Source: Nothophaeocryptopus gaeumannii
Lineage: Eukaryota > Ascomycota > Dothideomycetes > Mycosphaerellales > Mycosphaerellaceae
Assembly (NCBI GenBank): GCA_031771865.1
Contig: JASISA010000009.1
Location: 1,798,001 to 1,862,000, forward strand
Direction of reading: 5' to 3'
Length of the DNA stretch: 64,000 nt
The notes beneath the pieces were generated by a model, which did not search any database, had not been told where the DNA came from, and saw only the letters and a list, made by a program, of their open reading frames with translations. How positions within the stretch are numbered: position 1 is the stretch's first letter; each line of letters begins with the position of its first letter. Of this stretch, positions 43,636-55,100 are shown piece after piece. The position numbers and the translations under genes are program-made.

Positions 43636-44211
43636 ATCCAATCTGCGAGTCAGAACAGCCGAGATACGCGAAAATAAACGACCAAATTGTGGCTGGGCTA
43701 CAGACGAACGACTCAGATCGCCCAGAATGCGTCTTACCAGCTTCTAGAAGAAAGAATGGGTTGTGTCTGACCATGTACATTACAACATGCAAGGGCACAA
43801 CTTCGGGTAAGTCAGGCAGAAGGCAGGTCAGATGTACATTCTAAAGTCACTAGACGAGTCAAGGTCCAGACGTAGACGCCACGGCTGGATGGCTTGGTGG
43901 TGGATGTGGATGTCTGTAAGGATTCGTCCAGCCTTGCGCGGATGTGAGACGACGGAGCATGCAACCATCCCGCATCATCCCACCATTCACAAGGCAGCTA
44001 TTCTATATTACTTTGTGATGTTCATAGGGTGTTTCTGTCCTGCTTTGCTGCTCCCTTAGCTCTGTCCATAGCTGCTGGTCTATCTGCTCGCCTCCAATCT
44101 GATCTTAGCTCGAGTGCTATATCACCTTATCTGATCACTCGATCAAAGTCAACGAAGTGCCAAACTAAGCCAATTGAACCTCACGCGAGCTCTCGTTCTT
44201 ACTCGATCACC
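43636..44211. other. Intergenic stretch
   Basis: 576 bases, 3' flank of the dehydrogenase; nothing else recognised. Confidence 0.5.
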
Positions 44212-44460
44212 ATGGCCGTCTACGGAAGTTGGGCAATGTGTCACCTCGAACGTTTGGAACGACCTCCGCCTACACCTACGCCAACGCCTACTTCAAGAAC
44301 ATCATCAAATTCATCAAATTCTTCAACGACTTCCTCGACTGAGGTGAAGAGAATGTCGGATCCTGAACAGCCTATCCCTACTAGTCCGAGGTTTCCTGTT
44401 CCTCCGACGCAGAGGCTGGAGAGGAGTACGGGGTGGAGTTATTGGAGGAGGGGGAGGTGA
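44212..44460 (+). CDS. Possible small Pro/Ser/Thr-rich protein
   Basis: An 82-codon frame with a very good initiation context (ATCACCATGGCC). It contains a PPPTPTPTPTS run, an SSNSSNSSTTSS run and SPRFPVPPTQR. No domain is known. The rest of the flank to 44899 shows nothing. Confidence 0.35.
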   Translation: MAVYGSWAMCHLERLERPPPTPTPTPTSRTSSNSSNSSTTSSTEVKRMSDPEQPIPTSPRFPVPPTQRLERSTGWSYWRRGR

Positions 44461-44899
44461 GTGCAGAAATCGGGGGAAGGTGGGCGGCAAGGGGAATGAG
44501 GCAGAGGAGCTAACTGGGGTGTGTAGGGTGGGAATGATTTAATGAAGAGTATGTGAGTGTTCAATCGGAAGGCGTTTGGATTGGGAGGAGGGCATTTGGT
44601 AGGCATTGGAGTCTTGGACGGGCGTTGTACAGGCACTGGCGATTTGGCCATTAGATTCTGTTGTGTATTCACATGATACCAGAGGATCTCAACGAGCCTT
44701 GTGGTATATTGTACCCAAATTGATGACGAATCGCCTGACTTCACTCTCCATCACTGTATTACTCGAGATCACAATCGAATACTCAAAAATGTCCCTTTGC
44801 GCTCTATGTCAATCCCCTCAATCATACGCCTGTTTCATCTCCTTCCTCGACATCCCCATCCCTAATTAAACACCCCACCATCTTCATCCGATTCCAATT
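44461..44899. other. Intergenic stretch
   Basis: 439 bases of flank between convergent features; nothing recognised. Confidence 0.4.
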
Positions 44900-45502
44900 C
44901 TATCCGGTCCTACATCTTCCCTTCGTAGCCTTCCACCGTAGATCGAACTCCCTCACCACATCCTCCAAAGTCTGATTCGCCAATTCCGGAGGCAAAGTCG
45001 GGAGGCTGAAACTGTACAATAGCGAGGCCATACCGCTACAATTGTAGGCCCAAAAGTCGACGAGAGACGTTGCCGGCTGGGTCAGGAGCATATCCTTGTA
45101 GCTCGGCGTCGAGTTGAGTGGTTTAGTGGAGGCAATAGAGCTAACATGGGAGAGGTTGGTGATTCGTAAGATGGGGTCGATGGTTGCCGGATACCATTTA
45201 TTGAAGAGGAGGAGGATTGAGGAGGACGTGTTTGTTCGAATTTTGGAGTGCGTGTCTGGTTCGAAGAGGAGAGAGTTCTGTATGTTTCGTTCTGGTGGTA
45301 GGCGTCGGGGTTGAGATGTTTCATTTCTTCGAGAGTGGATGGTTTGAGAGAGAGTTTCTTTTGGAGTTTTGGAGTCTGTTGGATCATGGATTTCCATTGT
45401 TTTGATGACTCGCTGACTGAGGAGCAGCGTCTTGTTGTCGACGGTGATGAGGATTTGTTCGAAGAGCTCTGGTGGATTGAAGACTGCGTTGACGGGATCC
45501 AT
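44900..45502 (-). CDS. F-box-type protein with an internal out-of-frame segment
   Basis: The 200-codon frame starts like the family (NPPELFEQILITVDNKTLLLSQRVIK) and ends with it (SYKDMLLTQPATSLVDFWAY; DVVREFDLRWK). Between about 45400 and 45280 the family sequence lies in another frame instead: WKSMIQQTPKLQKKLSLKPS, where the relatives have W--MI-(S)P-LQ--LF--P. The frame then returns at NSLLFEP. Two nearby indels of opposite sign therefore leave the ORF open but replace about 40 residues. It is a close relative of the intact gene at 45887-46684. It is either a decaying paralog or a diverged product; the F-box helix itself is kept. Confidence 0.7.
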   Translation of the reverse strand: MDPVNAVFNPPELFEQILITVDNKTLLLSQRVIKTMEIHDPTDSKTPKETLSQTIHSRRNETSQPRRLPPERNIQNSLLFEPDTHSKIRTNTSSSILLLFNKWYPATIDPILRITNLSHVSSIASTKPLNSTPSYKDMLLTQPATSLVDFWAYNCSGMASLLYSFSLPTLPPELANQTLEDVVREFDLRWKATKGRCRTG

Positions 45503-45886
45503 GTTGATAGTGAATTGCGGTGTAATTGGATCTTGAAGTAGTCGTGGTGTTGAGGTTGTGTCTCAATACAATGGATGTTTCATGTATGTCGGAAGGTCTA
45601 TTGTAACAGCCAAGGCAGCAACGAACGTTACTAAAGGCAAGCGCAAGTTTCAGTCGAATGCACATGCGAGCATGTGATTGCCAGTGAGGCAACAGTGACC
45701 TCAAAGTTACATCTGGCATGTGAATACTGTGAACGTATCTTTTGATTGCAATCAATCGACTGCAGTACCTACAGACCCCAAATGAACACCTGTAACGCCG
45801 TCGCTATCATGCTGGCCGTCCACCTCATGCAGTCGCTTCGTACAAAAGACGCTGTTCCAACTATGCCTGCCCTGTCGTCAATCGGA
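45503..45886. other. Spacer between F-box paralogs
   Basis: 384 bases; holds the promoter of the downstream (minus-strand) paralog and the 3' end of the other. Nothing specific seen. Confidence 0.4.
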
Positions 45887-46684
45887 TCATAGGTTCGCAA
45901 ATTCTTCCGCCTCCCCAGGCCATCCAAACTCATCTTCAAAATACCCCTCAACAGCATCCGTAAGCTCCAAGAAAGGCGTCGGTGGCCCAGCAGTCTCATC
46001 ATCTTCTCTCTCAATGCTTCTCACAATAGTCACAGTATGCGGTTTCGGAATGACTTGATCCCTTTGAGACCTCAGCTTGAGATAATACATGCCGTCAACA
46101 GCATGTTTCACAGGTCGGATAGAAGCCGAATCCCAATGGACGTTGAAATCGTCAAAGCTGTTTTCTTTGACGTAGACTTGTTGCATCATGTCACCTAGTG
46201 TGTTGACGTGTTCGCAAAGCTCGTCATTGTCGTGCGAATCTTCGAACCAGAACATGACATCTCCCCTGCCGGTGTTAGGAGGCGGTTGAGTGAGGAGCAT
46301 CCTTTGCCAGGAGGGGATGAATTTCCCACTTCGTCGAGCTGGGTCCGCGAATGCGACGTTGCGGAGCTTCCATTCTCGAGTTGTGTCGAAGAGAAGGTCG
46401 TTGAGTATGACAACTTGTTCGAGCCATTTGCTGCGGTTGGAGGTGGCGTCTAGGATGTTGAATTTCTCTTTTTCAGAGGTGTTGAGCATGCCGAGATCCA
46501 GGAGGTCGTCGAACGTGTTGGTGGGTAGAAGAAAGAGTTTCTTTTGACAGCTCTTGCTGCTCCGGACCATGTGGTGCCATCGTCTGTCGACTCTTTGAGC
46601 GAGTAGGAGGGTCCTGGTATCTAGATTCAGGAGGATGAGTTCGAGGAGCTCTGCCGTCTCCAGAGCTTGAGTTGTTGCGGCCAT
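45887..46684 (-). CDS. F-box-type protein, intact
   Basis: 265 residues from ATG 46684. The N-terminus has the F-box-like pattern ALETAELLELILLNLDTRTLLLAQRVDRRWHHMV. Then come CQKKLFLLP, NDLLF and PSWQRMLLTQPP, landmarks of a lineage-expanded Dothideomycete family. The C-terminal part (FDDFNVHW; TIVRSIER) is also family-typical. F-box proteins dock substrates to SCF ubiquitin ligases; the target is unknown. It forms a tandem same-strand pair with the gene at 44900-45502. Confidence 0.75.
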   Translation of the reverse strand: MAATTQALETAELLELILLNLDTRTLLLAQRVDRRWHHMVRSSKSCQKKLFLLPTNTFDDLLDLGMLNTSEKEKFNILDATSNRSKWLEQVVILNDLLFDTTREWKLRNVAFADPARRSGKFIPSWQRMLLTQPPPNTGRGDVMFWFEDSHDNDELCEHVNTLGDMMQQVYVKENSFDDFNVHWDSASIRPVKHAVDGMYYLKLRSQRDQVIPKPHTVTIVRSIEREDDETAGPPTPFLELTDAVEGYFEDEFGWPGEAEEFANL

Positions 46685-47619
46685 GGTGGTCTCGTGCTTT
46701 CGAAGCGGTTCAGAAAACAGTAAGCGCTGATCGCTTCCAGGCCTATCTCTAAAGCTCTGTTTAGGTTACGCGAGAATGGCCTGCCGTCTATACTGTATAA
46801 TGTAGCCTCGTCAAGGATGTCGATCGTGGGTCAGAAGAAGCAAGCACGCCGATGCTTCAGCATCGCTTGTCAAAAGAGTAGGGGTGAAGTGTTCAAGATG
46901 TCGCTGCAGTAGGCCTGGTCGAATACCACTCTAACGTGGAGCGCATCATCAATGCTGCAGAGGCGCTGTAAGCGATGGTGGTGGTGATGATGGTTGTAGA
47001 GTGAGTCGGGTCGCGGCAGCCTATGAACGACCTCGGTATTCGCATGACTGCATCCTAAATCTTCTCTCATCAGCGAATGTTTCTCCACGAGATCTTGCCG
47101 GCAGAGGACACGGACCATTCACAAGCCATGTTTACACACCATGTGGTGCATCAGATTGCGATGCATGAAGCAAGAGGTTGATGGTGAAGCTTCCAATCAG
47201 AGATTTCACAATCTTGCTGATTCTGACGCCACTCGTGATCTGCCCTCACCAGCCAGCTCGCCCCCCACGCCAGGATCTCTACATGAGCATACTACCGCAG
47301 GCACAAGCTCGGAGACGGGACAGAATGCCAATAGGACCTCAGCTGTTAGAACAGTAATGAAGTGCAGCTGACTCGCGGCTATTTCAGCGTTTAAATTTCA
47401 CGGCTACAGCGCATCAGAACAATTCACTGCCAAGCGGCGAAACGGTCATCATCGGGTGGGAAATGCAAGTGGGTGAGCTATGCATTGAGAGATGTTGACC
47501 TGCCTGTTCTAGACACAAGACGTCTTGACGGGATCCTCTCCAAGCCTCACCTGTCGGGAAGTCTTCCTCTGAGAAAGCCAAGAGTATTTTCCACCTCTCC
47601 GAATGCGTGCCCAACTCCC
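46685..47619. other. Intergenic stretch
   Basis: 935 bases; no coding signal recognised. Confidence 0.5.
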
Positions 47620-48387
47620 TCAATCCTGCTTGTTCCAGCGTGGCCCCTCAAACATTTCCATCCATCTGTAGTGAAGCCACCAGGCAGGGCGACCCGCGAA
47701 ACGTGGCAAGACTTGCATGTCACCAATGATGTCACAGCTGTGCAGACTGCTCACTTCCTCCATTTGGTTGATGGCTGCAATGGCATCCTCACGCTCGCCT
47801 GGAATGGTGATGGCGACTGCTGCTGGGTGCCAATTGTCGACATCGAGTCCTGAGTGCATGAAGTAAAGAGGACGATGAGAGAGACCTAGCGTTTTCCACA
47901 AGCGTTGCATGACAAGATCAGCCGTCTGTTGGGAAGCTTTCTCGTCGTGAAGGTCAGCAATAATGTGTCGTTTCGGAGCATCGGTGCCAACATCGGTGTA
48001 AGACAAGCTGAGAACTTGTTCCTCAAATGGCATGTCACTGGTACTAGAGATCTCTCGAAGCAAATGCCTATTCTGATCCAATGTTAGGCAGTGGAGTGTA
48101 AGGGTACGGTCCGCGGCTTCAGAATTGGCTTGGTGCAAGAAGTCAGGAATGTCTTGGTCGGGTGGCGTTGTGTAGCAGTTGACCTCCGGCAAGTTGGATT
48201 CCTGTAGTCTGGCCTCCAGAGCCTTGTACATTGGTGAGCCAGGAGGATATTTGTCTGGAATCCGGGGTGGCCTTTTGAACACCAGCACTCTGACATGGCC
48301 CTCCGGTGACATTGGCATAAGCCCCAGAAGCTGGCGGATGGTTGCATAGTTTGGTCTTCCAGTGGAGTTCGCAGCTGCCCGGTTCAT
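47620..48387 (-). CDS. Hypothetical protein
   Basis: 255 residues from ATG 48387 in one frame with even, protein-like composition (IRQLLGLMPMSPEGHVRVLV; ADLVMQRLWKTLGLSHRPLY; AITIPGEREDAIAAINQME). No signal peptide, membrane segment or domain is recognised. The C-terminus is Trp/Arg-rich (RPAWWLHYRWMEMF). Probably soluble. Confidence 0.55.
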   Translation of the reverse strand: MNRAAANSTGRPNYATIRQLLGLMPMSPEGHVRVLVFKRPPRIPDKYPPGSPMYKALEARLQESNLPEVNCYTTPPDQDIPDFLHQANSEAADRTLTLHCLTLDQNRHLLREISSTSDMPFEEQVLSLSYTDVGTDAPKRHIIADLHDEKASQQTADLVMQRLWKTLGLSHRPLYFMHSGLDVDNWHPAAVAITIPGEREDAIAAINQMEEVSSLHSCDIIGDMQVLPRFAGRPAWWLHYRWMEMFEGPRWNKQD

Positions 48388-49403
48388 GGGTCGTTGAGTG
48401 CTTGGGAGAGCAGACTTCGTCCATGGTGCGGATGTGACCGGAAGCGAGGCCTTGTGCGAGGTACGCTGTGATCTGTATGAAACTGGAGTGGGCTTGAAGG
48501 CTTTTCTTCATCCCACAACATTCAAAACTTCGTACGAACCAGCTCCGTCAAGTTGCCGCCTATGCACAGCAGCCCGATTCTGCCGACAACAGAGCACGAG
48601 CGCTTCACTTCCTCGAACGCCTCCAGAGTGGGCCGCATGCACCAATGCCGGCCGAATCTCGCGGCGCCTCCTCGATCCCAATATTCTCAGCCAGAACGCA
48701 AGGCCGATGAAATCCGACGAGCGTTGAATGGAGTACATGCGGCGGTGGCTGACGATGCTGCTGCCCGACAGAGGACACGGGAACACCGCGAAGGGAGAAC
48801 TCAAGCGGCGACAATCTTATCACTTGGCGATCTTATCTCTGCTCGGATCAACAACCGACACTATCTGGCTGGGCGTGGGATTTCACGAGGCCTTTGGGTG
48901 GACTTCTGGACATGCCACCAATGGCATTGGGTAGGAGCATTTCTGGCCACATTCTGCTGTATCCTTTGGAACACCAACTTGATGACAATGCGGGAAAAGC
49001 TCACGATCATGGCCCTCAAGCATCCCACCTCAGCAGCCATCATGATCGAGAACCATTCTTGTGTGCTGAGAATGGGAATGGTGGTGTTCGACTTTGGTGA
49101 GCTATACAGGGATGCCGCTTATTCCTGGATCCTGGTCCCACGTTTGGTGCTCTCCCTGCAAGAGCTCTTTGCCATTGTCTAATTATGGTTCGATCTCGCA
49201 AAAGAATCGCAGCCTCATTGGCAAGGTCGAAATGTCGAAATGTCGAAAAGTAGGTGAAGTGACTGTGGACATTGACAGCAACGATGGCCATAGAATTTAC
49301 AGAACCAAACGCAGTCTCTCTCGTAACGCCTAAACGGCTGTGTGAACAGCGCAGCAGACGTGGATATCATCCAATGCAGATGCAATCATCGGCAGCAAGC
49401 AGC
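48388..49403. other. Intergenic or doubtful coding
   Basis: Contains a plus-strand frame of 206 codons from ATG 48562 to 49182. It lacks any domain and mixes hydrophobic and His/Trp-rich stretches. I cannot support it as a gene. Otherwise this is the 3' flank of sidA. Confidence 0.4.
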
Positions 49404-50964
49404 TCATCGGAGCTCAAGGGGGCTGCTGTCAAACTGCTTTGATGGGACAGCTTGAGGGTATCCGAAGATGTTCTCCACCATCTCTCCTCCTCTCACTGCG
49501 AGGATGGAGAGCAGGGTGTCTGAAAGTCCATGTGTCTTCTCGTTGCAGCCCTGCAGCCACACGCCTGCATCTGACTGGACGGCGTTCTCTCGGAAGTCGA
49601 CAGCGTAGTCGCGCTTCACCGCCCAATCCTGGCCTTCGATGCTTCCATTGGGCAAGAGATTTCTCAATCCCTTGAGCATCTCGATGTGCGCATCGCGACG
49701 GTATCCACTTGCAACAACGATGAGATCGACAGTTGCAGTCTCCGGTTGACACTCTTTGTCGTGGCAGTACAAGCCTGCATTGTTCTGAATCTGGAGCTCA
49801 ATTGCTGGCTTGCCATCTTCCGTCACATCACGCACGCCTGTGATCTCGCGGTAGTTCAGGATGCGGTGCGGCCAATCTTCTTCTCTTTCGTGCTGGATCT
49901 GGTAGGAGTACATGTCGCCGTAGATCTTCTCGAGGAATTCGATGCGAACGACACCGTAGTTGGTAGCTTTGTCGGCACGGAGAGCATTGGCGCGGATCGT
50001 AGGGTTTTGCGCGTAGACATCGTCGACTCGTTCGGGGTTGAAGATCTCGTTCACACTGCGATTTTGTCAGCTTACAATCTTTTCCGGAAAACGACTCAAA
50101 CACCTACAACGGAGAGTCATCGCTTGGCTTTAATGCTGCGCCTCTGATGAACAGCAGTGACTGAGCGCCCGGGAATCTCGAAGGAATGTCATGCCAGCAC
50201 TCGGCGGCACTCTGCCCAGCTCCGATCACAGCGACTCGCCTAGGTGCGGTACCCTCTGGAAAGATCTTATGGATGTGTGTCGCATACTGGGAAGAGTGAA
50301 TTATCCGTGGGTGGTGCTCAGGAAGAGATCTGGGAATGTTGGGCCTGCCACCTGCAGCAATCACGACGTGCTTTGCCTTGAGTGTCTGCCTCTCGCCAGT
50401 CTGTGTGTTTGTCGATGTCACGTTGAAATGCTCAACGGCACCAGTTCGTGGATTGGTAGGACCGGCTGTGACACTCTCTCCATTCTGGCTGTAATCAACA
50501 ACGCTGCTGAAGTGCTCCGCACACCACCGCATGTAATCCTCGTATTCCATACGCTGCGGGAGAAAAGTGCCAAGGTTGGTGAAAGCCACCAATCTGTCCT
50601 TCGCATGAAGGTAGTTCAAGAAAGTGAATTCCGATTGAGGGTTCCTCAGAGTGGCCATATCCTTGATGAAGGTGATTTGCATTCGTGCTCCAGGAAGCAG
50701 CATGCCCGCGTGCCATGCGAATTTAGGTTGCTTCTCTAGAAAACGTACTCGTGGTGCTCGGGTCGATAGTCGCATCTCCTTCATTTCTAACGAGTCGTGC
50801 AGTGCCACTGCAATGGCCAGAGAAGCAGGGCCAAACCCCACACAGACAAGATCCTGGACCTCATCGTCGCCGTATCGATGGAGATTTGATCCGCGAGAGT
50901 GTACCAGGCTTGGGATGTCGTCATCTCCGTCGGACGACATGTCGGACAGAGCGTGAGGTGACAT
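49404..50964 (-). CDS. sidA: L-ornithine N5-monooxygenase (siderophore biosynthesis)
   Basis: This FAD- and NADPH-dependent enzyme makes N5-hydroxyornithine, the first committed step of hydroxamate siderophore synthesis. Exons 50964-50108 and 50055-49404 give 502 residues, matching SidA. The FAD loop is VCVGFGPASLAIAVAL (about 39-54). Also present are FAWHAGMLLPGARMQITFIKD and the NADPH loop VAVIGAGQSAAECW (about 243-256). The junction restores DDSPFVNEIFNPE and the C-terminal half has DLIVVASGYRRD. The intron is 52 nt (GT at 50107). It shares the locus with the ABC transporter and the NRPS. Two ATCWGATAA sites lie about 0.58 and 0.77 kb upstream of its ATG, so iron repression by a SreA-type GATA factor is likely. 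The regulation is inference. Confidence 0.95.
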
Positions 50965-51535
50965 GGTACTTCGTAGTCTTCCAAATGATGATCAAGAATC
51001 TTATAAGTATTATCGAGAGAGAGGTACGACGGGAAGGATCTTGTGTGAATACAAGCAAGAAACCGTGCACGCTGGAGGATCTATCTCTTAAAGCAAACTA
51101 GAAAGTTTTGTGTGTGAGAGAGAGAAGGAAACCCACTTTCAAAAACACCACAAACACAATCTAGAAAAGCCGAAGCGGGTTTTGTCTCGTTTCCTAGCCG
51201 AAGTCGGTCAACTGCCACGAGACTGGGCGATGACTGACACCCGGGTCTTTGTTGCTCCCACTGCAGGGTCAGGTAATTGCTGCTACTGCAAGACTCGCGA
51301 GACGAAACGGACTGTCCTTTTTGCCAACTACTGTCCGGGCTGCTGATGATTCCCAAAAGTCAATGGCGTCAGCTACTACTACTACCACTACTGGCCTACG
51401 CAACGCAAAGCAGGAAAAGACGGATCTAGCCACCCACCCACGCGGCGGAAGCGAACCAAAGAGCAAGCAAGCAAGCTTGTGCAGCTGCAGTACCGTACCG
51501 TACCAGGATGTTTCGGCTACTTGTCTAATCACAGA

Positions 51536-51544
51536 TTATCAGAT
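51536..51544 (-). promoter_or_regulatory. SreA-type GATA site (ATCTGATAA)
   Basis: Exact match to ATCWGATAA on the sidA coding strand, 572 bases upstream of the ATG. This is the known consensus of SreA/Urbs1-type iron-responsive GATA repressors. Confidence 0.65.
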
Positions 51545-51725
51545 CATCTCGCGTCTCGTGTCTGGTGTGAGCTGTGATGCTACCTTCGGTACCGTTCGGC
51601 ATGAAGTAACGAGGGAGGTGGAACAAAAAATTTCCTTCACTGGGCTCACGTAGCTCACGTAGACAAGGCGCAGGGCTAAGAAAGAATGAGCGAAAGGCCG
51701 AGGGGAAGAGGACGTTTGAATAGCG

Positions 51726-51734
51726 TTATCTGAT
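51726..51734 (-). promoter_or_regulatory. SreA-type GATA site (ATCAGATAA)
   Basis: A second exact ATCWGATAA on the same strand, 762 bases upstream of the sidA ATG and 190 bases from the first. Paired sites are typical of SreA/Urbs1 targets. Confidence 0.65.
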
Positions 51735-52154
51735 CGAGCTAGTTTGGACAGGGAGGTGGACGCTCTCTGCAGGGTGGCTGCTCCGAGGAGGCTTGTACAA
51801 AGTGAGACTGGATGCGTGGGCTCTCTGCAGGCATCCGAGAATTTGAAGCGGTGGGGTGCTGGTTAGCAGTGTAGCATTGAAACGTAACGGCATCGCTTTT
51901 GCTCGCATGTCCCACGCAAACAAGGACAGCAGAGTAGTAAGTTGTGAGACGAGATGAGACGGAGAGAACTGCGAGGCCGGCGGGGCGGTCTCAGGTGAGA
52001 CGATGCTCGCGTGATAGAGTTATATGTATGTTCCGTATGTTCGAACGATACGTGTATGTTGCTGTTACCTGCCGAATCGGGAGTACAGCCATGTGCGAAC
52101 AGAATCCAGTCCATAACCAAACAACACTTCCTTCATGTGTGAACTAGAAAGCAA

Positions 52155-55100
52155 TCACGCGAGAGATTGAGCCTTGGCCATACTAGTGTACAGACCACCT
52201 TCTTCCACGAGCTCGCCGTGTGTGCCTTGAGCAACGACCTTGCCTCGATCGAAAACGAATATCAAGTCGGCATGTTGGATGCTAGCGAGACGATGTGCGA
52301 CAATGATTGTCGTTCTATCTTTTGCAGCTTCGGCAAGAGCAGCCTGGACGTGAGCTTCGCTGTGTGCATCAAGAGCGCTTGTGCACTCATCCAGCAGAAG
52401 TACCTCGGGGTTGCGGATGAGAGCTCGTGCGATAGCTAATCGTTGCTTTTGTCCTCCGCTTAGCTTCGAGGAAGTGTTCGAGCCGCAGTCAGTGTTGTAG
52501 CCTTCCGGGAGACTCGTGATGAAATCGTGCAACCCGCACCTCTTGCAGGCCTCGACCACATCGTCATCTGTTGCTGTGGTTCCAGGCGCTGCACCTAGCT
52601 TCACATTGTAGGCAATCGACCCTGTGAAGAGATCTGAGTCTTGAGCGACGAGTGCCATCTTGCTTCGTAATCTTCGCACGTCCAGGTCATGAATATCAGT
52701 TCCATCAAGCACTACCGCTCCTTGAGTGGGATCATAAAACCGCTCCATGAGGGCCAACGCAGTCGATTTGCCAGCTCCAGAAGGTCCGACGAATGCGACA
52801 GTCTGTCCGCGGTTGATGCGCAGGTTAACGTTATTCAAAGAGGGCGCCGAAGAGTTGGGATACCAAAGCGACACCCCTGCAAACTCCCATCCAACAGGGC
52901 AGTCCGCACGTTCTCCCGCAAACCCGGTCTTGCCCCAGTCACTCTCAAGTGATGTTTCTGATGAAGACTCCAAAGCCGGCTTTTGGGGCTGTAAGATACT
53001 TGACTTAGCATCTAGAAGGCTGAAGACACTTCGGGCTGCGGTCTTCGCTCGTGCAATTTCAGGACTCAAGCTGAAGAGCTGCCCAGCAGACTGCGCGGAG
53101 AAGAGGAGGGCTGGCAAGGCAATGAAGAAGTCGGTGGCGGAGTTGGTGCCGTTTCTGACCTGTTTCGAACCCCTAGGTGTGCCATTAGCTTCAATTTGAT
53201 CTCAGAATCAATTATGATCATACCACCAATAAGCAAGAGCGTAGACAAAGTATGTAACAGAAAGGCAAAATGCGAGGAGTGTGTTGGCCAAATATGTGAA
53301 AGTGCGAATCCGATGGGCTGGTTCCTGGAGAGATTGTCGATATTTCCCAAGAATTCGGTGTTCGAGACACAGTGCCGTTACAGTGCGCCTGTTCCGGCAT
53401 GCTTCGGTAGCAAGGTTTGTGGGCTCGCGATAGGCGTCACGATGCTGCGTCTCCACTGCAGTCAACAACCGCAGCCTGGCCCATCCTGCGACGGTGATCA
53501 CAGGAACCGCAGCTAACAGCACGACCGAGATCTTCCAGGCCACGCACAAAGAAAGCACGATGCCTCCGAGAGCAGACACGAGGATGATGCAGATAGATCC
53601 AATGGCGACACCGCCGACTGCGGAGAGATCACTCATGTCCTTTGTGAATGCAGACATGAGGTCGTGCACGGAGTGACCAGCTTCAGAGAACCATTGCATG
53701 TCCAGGCAAAGCACCGTCTTAAGCATCCTCTTCTGCACTCGGGCATTCAATTTGGTGGACATTACACCGAATGCGCTACCACTCGCGGTGCATGAGAGAA
53801 GCGCAATGAGAGCCAGCATGAAGAACATGAGACAGAGGAAGCTGGCGCTGTTGTAATAGGAATGATTGACTGCTCCATGATTGATTGTCTGAGAAAAGTA
53901 TCCGTTAGTTGAAGTCGCTGCGCCAAAGAGCAGGGCTACTCACCGTGACGAGGTTTCCAAAAACAACAGCTTGAGAGAGCAAGACGCCACCGCTGATCAT
54001 GGACGCTGTTAAACTGATGGAAGTCAGCCATCCATGTGTCTTGGGTACGATCCAGAGGCGGCAAGCCAAAGACCAAGTACTGAGTCTGTCACCCTCAAGC
54101 ACCGATTCTGCCTCGCTTGACGGCGTCGAAGTGCTTTGAGAGTGCACTGACTTGATATCTTCAGGATCAGAGTCGTGCTTTTCTGCTTTAGGATGCTGTT
54201 CGTCCGACTGGGTTTGTTGTGCATTCAGAAGCGAGCGATATGCGGTGTCTGACGCAGACAACTCCGAGGGTAGGCCTTGCTCAACGACGCAGCCGCCATC
54301 CATGACAGCGACATGATCAGCGTGGAGTGTTGTTGACAAGCGGTGGGCAATTAGAATCACAGTGGTACCTGTCGCGGTGAGTCTTCTGATGGTGGCCATC
54401 ACTGCCAACTCGTTTCTGGCGTCGAGAGCGGCGGTGGGCTCATCCAATACCAGTACAGCAGGTCGCTTCACCAACGCTCTGGCTAGGCAGACCCTTTGTC
54501 TCTGACCTCCAGAGAGCTGTAGCTTGTTGTTCAAGAGTGTATGTATTCCGCGAGGCATGTCTTCGAGAAAGTCCAGGTTCACGTCTCTGGCCGCTTGGTC
54601 CACTCGGTTGGAGAGTTCTTCGGTCGTGAGATCTTGTCCTTCTGCCCCATAGCAGATATTGTCAAAGATGGTGCCCGAGAATAGCGCGTTGTCTTGATCA
54701 GCTACTGCGATGTGGGAGCGAAGCCAGTAGGTGTCAATGCTACTGAGCTCCTCCCGACCAATCTTGATATGTCCTTCGTACTCGTAGATGCCCAAAAGTA
54801 AGGATAACAACGTCGACTTGCCGCCTCCTGAGGTACCGACGATGGCAGTCAGCTGCCCTGCGCGGACATGAAGGTTGACGCCTTTCAGTGCCGCTGCCGT
54901 TGGTCTCGCGGGGTATCGAAAGTTCAAGTTTTCGAAGACTACGTCTTTTCCTGACAGACTTGGCTGGCATTCGGTCGAGCGAAATGTGCCTCTGACCAAT
55001 TGAGTAATGCTGTCATGCTCGCGGAGTAGTTTCGATATGCAATCTTTCGCGGACGCGGCTTTTGCGAATGTCTCCAGGAATGGCGCGAATTGTCCAACGA

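Larger units (their letters stand above)
50965..52154. promoter_or_regulatory. Upstream region of sidA
   Basis: 1.2 kb between sidA and the 3' end of the ABC transporter gene, with no coding signal. It contains CTACTACTA-type and ACCGTACCGTACC repeats, a CA-rich stretch, and the two GATA sites listed below. Confidence 0.6.

Noticed and set aside
48562..49182. 206-codon plus-strand frame between the hypothetical gene and sidA
   Set aside because: ATG start but no recognisable motif; not enough to call a gene, though expression data could change this.
53173..53223. Alternative acceptors for the second ABC transporter intron (AAACAG near 53161, GTCAG just beyond)
   Set aside because: One gives the wrong phase and the other creates a TGA at the junction; only CCTAG preserves the family sequence.
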